Below, piece after piece: positions 1 through 5,424 of a stretch of 8,220 nucleotides of DNA. Within the stretch, counting starts at the first letter, position 1; each line of letters opens with the position of its first letter. Origin of the DNA: Prevotellaceae bacterium. Lineage in GTDB: Bacteria > Bacteroidota > Bacteroidia > Bacteroidales > Paludibacteraceae. Under the pieces are notes generated by a model. It had not been told where the DNA came from. It searched no databases and worked only from the letters and a program-made list of their open reading frames with translations. The position numbers and the translations under genes are program-made. Where the stretch lies: the NCBI GenBank assembly GCA_031270565.1, contig JAISXJ010000095.1, positions 1-8,220 on the forward strand, written 5' to 3'.

Positions 1-270
1 AATTAGGAATTGTTACTGAAATCAAACCGCTGCAACCACGAAAAGCAAACTCTCCGATCGTCTCTACTGAATTACCGATTGTTACCGAAGTCAACTTGCT
101 GCAATTGTAAAAAGCAGAATGTCCAATCGAAGTAACCGAATTAGGAATAGTTAATGTACCGGTCAAGCCGCTGCAATCCCTAAAAGCCCACTCTCCAATA
201 GTCTCTACAGAATTACCGATTGTTACGGAAGTCAAGCCGCTGCACTGGAAAAAAGCATCCTTTCCAATCG
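1..270 (-). repeat. In-gene tandem repeats of 69-72 bp (BspA LRR units), with a 141-bp higher-order period
   Basis: Repeat boundaries marked by ctgcaa/ctgcac on the plus strand fall at 30, 99, 171 and 240, giving spacings of 69, 72 and 69 bases. The 72-base unit carries one extra codon (the GTLT segment). Units alternate in type: those starting at 30 and 171 both encode the VETIGE version, while the one at 99 and the partial one at the left edge encode the TIPN version. Each repeat encodes one leucine-rich repeat. Nucleotide similarity between same-type units is higher than the protein fold requires, which suggests recent duplication. Confidence 0.85.
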
Positions 271-478
271 CAGTAACAGCATAAGTATTGCCGTTGTACC
301 CAACCGAACTTGGTATTACTGCCGCCCCTGAGTAACCTGAGTTACGAGCAACCTTTATTTCATTTAGCGAAGTAGAAGTAACTTCATAGTTGATACCATT
401 GCTGGTAAATGATTGCGCATTTGCGCTTATGCCGCAAAGGACGAGCGCTAATACAAGAAATCTGGAATTTGTTTTCAT
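1..478 (-). CDS. BspA-like leucine-rich-repeat surface protein, N-terminal part (runs off left edge)
   Basis: The first 159 codons of an open frame start at the ATG at 478 and continue past the window edge. Residues 1-22 form a signal peptide: basic start MKTNSR, hydrophobic core LVLALVLCGIS, likely cleavage after ANA. Cys15 is preceded by Leu, so a lipobox is unlikely. Residues 23-70 resemble the usual lead-in of Bacteroidetes BspA proteins (VIPSSVGYNGNTYAVTAIG). From about residue 71 come LRR_5 repeats of 23-24 residues with the core AFxxCSGLTSVTIGNSVxxIG. Members of this family are secreted or surface proteins, often linked to adhesion to host proteins or other bacteria; the ligand here cannot be predicted. 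The missing C-terminus may hold more repeats and a sorting domain. The gene is divergent from manC across a 664-base gap. Confidence is high for the family, low for any specific role. Confidence 0.9.
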   Translation of the reverse strand, partial: MKTNSRFLVLALVLCGISANAQSFTSNGINYEVTSTSLNEIKVARNSGYSGAAVIPSSVGYNGNTYAVTAIGKDAFFQCSGLTSVTIGNSVETIGEWAFRDCSGLTGTLTIPNSVTSIGHSAFYNCSKLTSVTIGNSVETIGEFAFRGCSGLISVTIPN

Positions 479-845
479 AAGATAAAAAAATTAGAATGTT
501 AAAAAAATGAGATATGTAAGAGATAAATAAGAGATATGATTGGTGTTTCTCTCTGCAAATAGGTTTTCCCCCCGTGGGGAAAACGTCCAGACAGCTTCCG
601 GAAGAAATCCGAGGCGTCGGACAGCGTCGCGACAACGTCCTGAAACTGTGTCGTAAACTGTCGAATAAAAAAAGTCTAATGTTTTGTTAATCCCTTGAAT
701 ACAAGGAGTTAAGCTGAATGCAGGGGGGGGCTTTTGTAACGAGCTTACTTTTAGCCGGTTAAACCGTCTAAACAGAAAAAATGGTGAATATGGAATACCA
801 GATGTAAACATTCTCGATTTCAGTTTAAAGGTGTAGATGTCGGCG
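479..845 (-). other. Putative long 5' leader of the BspA-like gene; no convincing gene
   Basis: This 367-base stretch lies between a promoter-like element (846-853, minus strand) and the BspA-like start codon. The half next to the gene (479-560) is AT-rich. Positions 562-660 are clearly richer in GC and contain a perfect hairpin (563-584), the 10-bp palindrome CTTCCGGAAG (595-604), the 8-bp palindrome GTCGCGAC (626-633) and several scattered GACG/CGTC words. Further out are an inverted repeat CCTTG-AATA-CAAGG (693-706), eight consecutive G (723-730) and the palindrome CGGTTAAACCG (756-766). A 106-codon frame spans 491-811 on the minus strand, but its product looks like chance translation. A structured mRNA leader is an inference; an inserted intergenic repeat is the main alternative. 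Confidence 0.35.
563..584. repeat. Perfect inverted repeat, 9-bp stem with 4-base loop
   Basis: GTTTTCCCC at 563-571 is the exact reverse complement of GGGGAAAAC at 576-584, with the loop CCGT between. It has no T-run after it in either direction, so it does not look like a standard intrinsic terminator. It lies 85 bases upstream of the BspA-like start codon, at the gene-proximal edge of the GC-rich patch. It could act as an RNA hairpin in the leader or be the end of a repeated element. Confidence 0.7.
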
Positions 846-853
846 CAAAGATA
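846..853 (-). promoter_or_regulatory. Candidate Bacteroidetes -7 element for the BspA-like gene
   Basis: On the minus strand this reads TATCTTTG, an exact match to the Bacteroidetes -7 consensus TAnnTTTG, followed by CGCCG. A -33 TTTG at the usual distance is not visible. If used, the transcript would have a leader of about 360 bases before the ATG at 478. The same 10-base word CAAAGATAAT (plus strand) recurs at 1111-1120. Confidence 0.45.
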
Positions 854-863
854 ATACTTTCTT

Positions 864-925
864 AGTGAATAACGAATAGTGAATAGTATTTTTTTAGAGT
901 GTAGATTTTAGTTTTTAGTTTTTAG
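864..925. repeat. Short heptamer direct repeats, AGTGAAT and TTTTTAG
   Basis: AGTGAAT occurs at 864-870 and 878-884 with the variant AACGAAT between, three units in register. The second run is ATTTTAG (905-911) then TTTTTAG at 912-918 and 919-925, again three units of 7 bp. The stretch is strongly AT-rich and lies in the gap between the divergent BspA-like and manC genes. Because the period is 7 and each unit contains TGA or TAG, stop codons fall in all three plus-strand frames. Confidence 0.7.
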
Positions 926-985
926 TTATTCGTGTATTGGCTACGCCGAACGTTGTTTTGTGGCTAAATTCCTCTCCTAAGAGGT

Positions 986-1034
986 CGTTAAGGACTTTAG
1001 ACATTAAGGACGTTAAGGGGACAACTGACAACTG
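986..1034. repeat. Short direct repeats, CGTTAAGGA-type and ACAACTG
   Basis: CGTTAAGGA (986-994), CTTTAGA (995-1001), CATTAAGGA (1002-1010) and CGTTAAGGG (1011-1019) form a degenerate run of about 9-bp units. It is followed after one base by two exact ACAACTG heptamers (1021-1034). A small inverted repeat CCTCT-CCTA-AGAGG (971-984) sits directly before it. Function is unknown. Confidence 0.6.
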
Positions 1035-1088
1035 AAAAAAAGAATTTAACCGGTCTTCATTATTCATTCAATACTGTCAAAAAAGCAG

Positions 1089-1096
1089 TATCTTAG
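1089..1096 (+). promoter_or_regulatory. manC: Candidate -7 element for manC (and mutL)
   Basis: TATCTTAG matches the Bacteroidetes -7 consensus TAnnTTTG at all but one base and lies 46 bases before the manC ATG, a normal leader length. No clear -33 TTTG is present. The element overlaps the right arm of an inverted repeat, ATACTG (1071-1076) and CAGTAT (1086-1091), which could be an operator or coincidence. Confidence 0.4.
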
Positions 1097-1110
1097 CTCG
1101 CTCAAAAACT

Positions 1111-1118
1111 CAAAGATA
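1111..1118 (-). promoter_or_regulatory. Second minus-strand TATCTTTG element
   Basis: The minus strand reads TATCTTTG, an exact TAnnTTTG match, located 25 bases before the manC start and pointing away from it. It could drive a longer transcript toward the BspA-like gene, or be a chance match in AT-rich DNA. No -33 element is evident. Confidence 0.2.
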
Positions 1119-1142
1119 ATCGTTTGTAAATCACATATACTT

Positions 1143-2234
1143 ATGGAAAATAATTATTGTATTATTATGGCAGGTGGCGTTGGCAGTCGCTTCTGGCCCT
1201 TCAGTACAATCACCAAACCCAAACAGTTCCTCGATTTCTTCGGTACGGGACGCTCTCTGCTGCAAATGACGTATGACCGTTTTCGCAATCTGATACCGGC
1301 AAAAAATGTCTATATCGTGTCAAATCTCGCCTATCGCGATTTGATTCTGGAACAGTTGCCCGAACTGACCTCTAATCAGGTATTGCTGGAACCCATTCGC
1401 CGAAATACGGCGCCCTGTATCGCTTATGCCGTCTATAAGATTCGGGAGCAAACCGAAAAAGCCAATATCATCATCGTTCCATCCGACCATTTAATTACCA
1501 AAGAAGATGAATACCGGCGTGTTATGCAGGAGGGAATCGCCTTTGTTGCACACAATACGGAGGCGCTGCTCACCATCGGTTTGAAACCAACCCGCCCCGA
1601 GACGGGCTATGGCTATATTCAGGTTGGCGACGGTGAAAAAACACTCTGTCAAGTGAAAACATTTACCGAAAAACCCAGCCTCGAAATGGCAAAAGTCTTT
1701 CTGGCAAGCGGCGAATTTTATTGGAATTCAGGTATGTTTCTCTGGAGTTTAACGGCAATAGAAAAGGCGTTTAAAGAGTTTCTGCCGGAGGTGGCAGCCG
1801 GATTTGAAAAGGGCAGGGGAGTTTATCATACCGGAGAGGAACAGATTTTCATAGATAAAATGTATCCTGAGTTACCCAATATCTCCATTGATTACGGCAT
1901 TATGGAAAAAGCGCAAAACGTGTATGTTCTGACGGCTGAATTTGGCTGGTCGGATTTGGGTACGTGGAATTCGCTCTACGAACTGGGGGAAAAAGATGCC
2001 GCCGGCAATGCCACCCTTAAAGGAAATACCCAGTTATATGACTGCAAAAATACTATGGTCGTGATACCCGAAGACAGTTTAGCCGTAGTGGAAGGGCTGA
2101 CCGGTTACCTGATTGCCCAACAGGGCAACGTGCTGCTCATCTGCAAAACAGAGGGGGAACAACGCCTGCGACAGTATGTTGTGGATGTGTCGGAACGTCC
2201 CGACGGAGAGAAGTATATTAAACAAAACAGATGA
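1143..2234 (+). CDS. manC: Mannose-1-phosphate guanylyltransferase
   Basis: This cytoplasmic enzyme makes GDP-mannose from mannose-1-phosphate and GTP, the precursor for mannose- and fucose-containing envelope polysaccharides and glycoproteins. The 363-residue product shows the full nucleotidyltransferase signature: GGVGSRFWP (11-19) with KPKQF (25-29), EPIRRNTAP (83-91), VPSDHLI (112-118), ETGYGYI (153-159), FTEKP (174-178), WNSGMF (194-199), SIDYGIMEK (248-256) and GWSDLGTW (268-275). The length fits the single-domain form; the fused C-terminal isomerase (cupin) domain found in some ManC proteins is absent, so a separate mannose-6-phosphate isomerase would be needed elsewhere. The start is chosen because the nucleotide-binding loop follows within 10 residues. 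No Shine-Dalgarno is seen, as usual in Bacteroidetes. mutL follows after 17 bases, so the two are probably co-transcribed. Confidence 0.95.
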   Translation: MENNYCIIMAGGVGSRFWPFSTITKPKQFLDFFGTGRSLLQMTYDRFRNLIPAKNVYIVSNLAYRDLILEQLPELTSNQVLLEPIRRNTAPCIAYAVYKIREQTEKANIIIVPSDHLITKEDEYRRVMQEGIAFVAHNTEALLTIGLKPTRPETGYGYIQVGDGEKTLCQVKTFTEKPSLEMAKVFLASGEFYWNSGMFLWSLTAIEKAFKEFLPEVAAGFEKGRGVYHTGEEQIFIDKMYPELPNISIDYGIMEKAQNVYVLTAEFGWSDLGTWNSLYELGEKDAAGNATLKGNTQLYDCKNTMVVIPEDSLAVVEGLTGYLIAQQGNVLLICKTEGEQRLRQYVVDVSERPDGEKYIKQNR

Positions 2235-2251
2235 TGCCGAATTAAGTTATT

Positions 2252-4093
2252 ATGAGTGATATTATTCATCTTTTACCTGATTCCGTAGCCAATCAAATTG
2301 CCGCAGGCGAAGTTATTCAACGTCCGGCTTCGGTGATAAAGGAGTTAATGGAGAATGCCATAGACGCTGGAGCGACCACCATTCACGTGTTGATAAAAGG
2401 CGCCGGACGCACCTCAATACAGGTTATAGACAACGGTTGCGGCATGTCTTCTACCGATGCGCGTATGTCGTTTGAACGCCACGCTACGAGTAAAATCACG
2501 GAAGCAAACGACCTGTATGCGCTTACCACTATGGGATTTCGGGGCGAGGCGCTTGCCTCTATTGCCGCAGTAGCAACGGTAGAACTGAAAACCCGTACCG
2601 CCGACAGCGAAGTGGGTACGCTGCTGGAGATTGCGGCATCGCGTGTGGTGCGGCAGGAGAAGGTGTCGTGTGCTGTGGGCAGTTCGTTTACGGTGAAAAA
2701 TCTGTTTTTTAATATTCCCGCACGACGGAAATTCCTGAAATCCGAAGAGACGGAAATGCACCATATCATTGCCGATTTTCAACGTATCGTGCTGACTTAT
2801 CCGAACATCCATTTTGAACTGATTAGCGGCGATGATATTGTTTATCAGTTGCCACAGGGAAACCTGAAACAGCGTATCACAGCTATTTTCGGAAAAAAGA
2901 CGCGCAATCTCAACAATCAGCTTTTGCAGATAGAAGCCGTTACGCCGGTTGTCAAGATTTATGGTTTTGTCGGCAATCTGGATGCAGCAGTGAAGAAAGC
3001 TACACAATTCTTCTTCGTTAACGGGCGTTTTATGCGTCATCCCTATTTTCACAAGGCGGTTGTTCAGGCATACGACCGTATGTTGCCACCCGATTTGCTG
3101 CCGCCCTATTTTATCTATTTTGATATTGACCCTGCAAACATTGACGTTAATGTTCATCCGACCAAGACAGAAATCAAATTTGAACACGAACGCGAAATCT
3201 GGACGATTCTAATGGTTTGCATCAAAGAGGCGCTTGGGAAATTCAATGTCATTCCGTCCATTGATTTTAATACCGAAGGACAGATTAACATACCGGTCGA
3301 ATCGCAGGGAGCTGGCAATCCAAAATTCCCTCAACCAACGGTCAATCCCTCCTATAATCCCTTTAACACAACGGGAAGACAGAGTCAGTCGGGCAGCAAA
3401 ATGCTTTCAGCGTGGCAACAGCTTTATGAAACCGGCAAAAAAACGCCGCTCTCTGACGAACAGACAGGTGATGAGTCGGCATTTTCGCCACAACCACAGT
3501 CGCAGGAGAAATTTTTATTCGATAAAACGGAAGAATCTCTCTTTTTCTACAGAGAGCGTTATGTGATTACCTCTGTGAAGTCGGGTTTGATGCTGATAGA
3601 CCGGTATCGGGCAATGGAACGCATTTCTTACGAGCAGATTCTGTTGCAACTGGAACTGCAGCAATGCGTCTCCCAAAAACTGCTGTTTCCCGAAACGCTC
3701 GAACTGAGTTATGACGACAATCTGATATTTAAAGAGATGTCGGATGATTTGAAGGCGCTCGGCTTCGATTTTGAGCCGCTTGGCGAGGGCATCTATTCCA
3801 TTAATGGCGTCCCTGCGCTCATATCGGAATCGGCAAATATGGTGGGTATTCTGGAAACGATGCTTCACAATACACGCGAGCTACATCTCCACGTCCGGAC
3901 GGAACTTCATCATTCCCTTGCGTTGGAAATTGCCCGCCACTATGCCCGCAGCAGACGCCACGCGCCGAGTAAAGAGGATATGCTATATATGATAGATATG
4001 CTTTTTCGCTGCCAGAATCCTAATGTTACGGTTGATGGAAAAACGATTGTTACCATTCTCTCTGATGAAGATATTGTGCGCAGGTTTGGATAG
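2252..4093 (+). CDS. mutL: DNA mismatch repair protein MutL
   Basis: MutL couples mismatch recognition by MutS to strand removal. The 613-residue product has an intact GHKL ATPase N-terminus: NQIAAGEV (14-21), KELMEN (30-35) with Glu31 matching catalytic Glu29 of E. coli and Asn35 the Mg-binding Asn, DNGCGM (60-65), HATSKI (77-82), GFRGEALAS (95-103), FNIPARRKFLK (153-163), and VNVHPTK (299-305) with Lys305. Residues about 335-425 form a Gln/Ser/Pro-rich linker, followed by the C-terminal dimerisation domain. The endonuclease motif DQHAxxExxxxE reads DRYRAMERISYE at 450-461: the acidic residues stay, but Gln and His are changed. The later metal-site region reads CQNPN (587-591) followed by DGK, the shape I recall from Bacteroidetes MutL. 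It lies 17 bases after manC and 96 bases before the next gene. Identity is near certain; nicking activity is uncertain. Confidence 0.97.
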   Translation: MSDIIHLLPDSVANQIAAGEVIQRPASVIKELMENAIDAGATTIHVLIKGAGRTSIQVIDNGCGMSSTDARMSFERHATSKITEANDLYALTTMGFRGEALASIAAVATVELKTRTADSEVGTLLEIAASRVVRQEKVSCAVGSSFTVKNLFFNIPARRKFLKSEETEMHHIIADFQRIVLTYPNIHFELISGDDIVYQLPQGNLKQRITAIFGKKTRNLNNQLLQIEAVTPVVKIYGFVGNLDAAVKKATQFFFVNGRFMRHPYFHKAVVQAYDRMLPPDLLPPYFIYFDIDPANIDVNVHPTKTEIKFEHEREIWTILMVCIKEALGKFNVIPSIDFNTEGQINIPVESQGAGNPKFPQPTVNPSYNPFNTTGRQSQSGSKMLSAWQQLYETGKKTPLSDEQTGDESAFSPQPQSQEKFLFDKTEESLFFYRERYVITSVKSGLMLIDRYRAMERISYEQILLQLELQQCVSQKLLFPETLELSYDDNLIFKEMSDDLKALGFDFEPLGEGIYSINGVPALISESANMVGILETMLHNTRELHLHVRTELHHSLALEIARHYARSRRHAPSKEDMLYMIDMLFRCQNPNVTVDGKTIVTILSDEDIVRRFG

Positions 4094-4189
4094 GGTAGAG
4101 TATTCGCCCGAATTTTCGGAGATGTCTCTGGAAACTTTTGCGGGCATACATAAAACTTAAAGAACATTTTAGAACAGTGATATAACTAT

Positions 4190-5383
4190 ATGAAACTACA
4201 ACAGACGATACCATTTGTATTATTTCTATTGCTTCCGTTTTTAAATGTAAGGGCGCAGGAGCAAACTCAGCCTTCAGAAAAACCGGATTATTTTATTGAA
4301 GGCGGATTGCGTTATGGCTTTGCGCTGTATCATCCCGAAAGTTTTGTCTATCTGGAAAATTTTTGGTTTAATACGTATGAAGTGCGTTTGGGGCTGCAGA
4401 CACACGGCAGAAACGCATGGGAACGACCATTGGGAAATCCAATTCTGGGTATTGCCTTGCGTTATACCGATTATACCGATTTTTCGGATTCGCCCGAATT
4501 ACGCCGCCAACAACGCGATACACTCGGCAAAAACGTAGCGGTATTTGGCTATGTGCAGGCGCCGATTGTACGCTGGGGATTTTTTACATGGCACTATCAG
4601 ATTGGGCTGGGCGTTGCTGCTTGTACAAAAACAAATGAACTTCTCTCTTTGCATGTGAATCCATACATTAATTTGCAGTCGGGGTTCGACTTTCGGCTCA
4701 GCCCTCGCATTGACCTTGCTCTAAACGCGAATTTTACCCACTCGTCAAATGCCTCGCTTAACTTTCCGAACTGGGGAATTAATGAAGTTCAGGGCATTGC
4801 CAGTGTGCGTTACCATTTCAACAATAGCGAAAATCCGAAAATAAAAATGGATTTGCTTGAAAAATTTGAACCGTATAATGCGTTGTTTGTTACGGTTGAC
4901 CCCGGCTGGCTGTGGGCGCGTTACAACAACTATTATTACTTGAAAACAGGCATTAGCGCAGGTTATGAACGGCATCTGTTCCCAATTTTGAAAGTTGGAG
5001 CAGCATTGGAATTTCATCTGTCGAACAGATTAATGCCGACACGCGAATATAAGCCTGTTTATGATGACGGCACATCTTACGAAGCGCCGAAAGTGCTCTT
5101 TTCATCGGCAGTGTTTGCCTTTGGCGACATCACTTTTGGGCGGTTTGCATTTTCGGTAGGCGCCGGCGCGTATCTTTTCCGTACGCCGAGCAATTTTGAC
5201 CTTGCGCAAACAGGCGCATATAGCGGCACGCTCGACAAAATGCCATGGTTTTACGAGAAAGTAGGGTTGAAAGTCTCGCTTGGAAAAAAACAGAATCACT
5301 TTGTCGGCGCATCAATCCGCGCTCATTTCCCTGTTGCCGACTATCTGGCATTCACTTACGGATACAGGTTTTGGAAATTCTAA
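4190..5383 (+). CDS. Outer-membrane beta-barrel, lipid A deacylase (PagL) / acyloxyacyl hydrolase-like
   Basis: A signal peptide covers residues 1-23 (core FVLFLLLPFL, cleavage near RAQ). The mature part is made of alternating amphipathic strands rich in Tyr/Phe/Gly and ends YGYRFWKF, with a terminal Phe typical of barrels assembled by the BAM complex. The motif HSSNASLNFPNWGINE (184-199) fits the PagL pattern HxSN: His184 and Ser186 would be the catalytic pair, and Glu199 is a candidate for the third residue, although its spacing is one longer than I recall for Pseudomonas PagL. PagL enzymes remove an acyl chain from lipid A in the outer membrane. At 397 residues the protein is about twice the length of classical PagL, similar to Bacteroidetes proteins annotated as acyloxyacyl hydrolases. 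The second half carries another HLSN (276-279). Family assignment is likely; enzymatic activity is inferred. The 96 bases upstream hold no clear promoter. Confidence 0.72.
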   Translation: MKLQQTIPFVLFLLLPFLNVRAQEQTQPSEKPDYFIEGGLRYGFALYHPESFVYLENFWFNTYEVRLGLQTHGRNAWERPLGNPILGIALRYTDYTDFSDSPELRRQQRDTLGKNVAVFGYVQAPIVRWGFFTWHYQIGLGVAACTKTNELLSLHVNPYINLQSGFDFRLSPRIDLALNANFTHSSNASLNFPNWGINEVQGIASVRYHFNNSENPKIKMDLLEKFEPYNALFVTVDPGWLWARYNNYYYLKTGISAGYERHLFPILKVGAALEFHLSNRLMPTREYKPVYDDGTSYEAPKVLFSSAVFAFGDITFGRFAFSVGAGAYLFRTPSNFDLAQTGAYSGTLDKMPWFYEKVGLKVSLGKKQNHFVGASIRAHFPVADYLAFTYGYRFWKF

Positions 5384-5424
5384 AAGCGGATTATTTTTAA
5401 TGCGTAAAATCATATTTTTTTAAT

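Noticed and set aside
30..245. Regularly spaced repeats resembling a CRISPR array
   Set aside because: Spacing is 69-72 bases with similarity across the whole unit, and it is in frame with LRR coding; there are no unique spacers.
491..811. 106-codon minus-strand frame between the candidate promoter and the BspA-like gene
   Set aside because: It is well placed (35 bases after TATCTTTG, 12 bases before the next start), but the product has no recognisable domain, the G run forces PPP, and the composition shifts abruptly along it. It looks like chance translation of a leader. Conservation in relatives would reopen the question.
2414..3187. 257-codon minus-strand frame inside mutL
   Set aside because: It is antisense to strongly conserved MutL motifs, and its protein is Cys/His/Arg-rich with no known domain: a shadow of the real gene.
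3515..3868. Minus-strand 117-codon frame over the MutL C-terminal domain
   Set aside because: It lies entirely opposite a supported coding region and has no recognisable motif.
4094..4189. Possible promoter or terminator between mutL and the barrel gene: AACTTTTG at 4133-4140 and CCGAA-TT-TTCGG at 4108-4119
   Set aside because: The first misses the leading T of TAnnTTTG and has no -33 partner at normal spacing; the second has a two-base centre and no T-run. Neither is strong enough to annotate.
5400..5423. Seven-codon frame (MRKIIFF) directly before the transporter gene
   Set aside because: Too short and AT-rich to tell from chance; no attenuator-like hairpin follows it.
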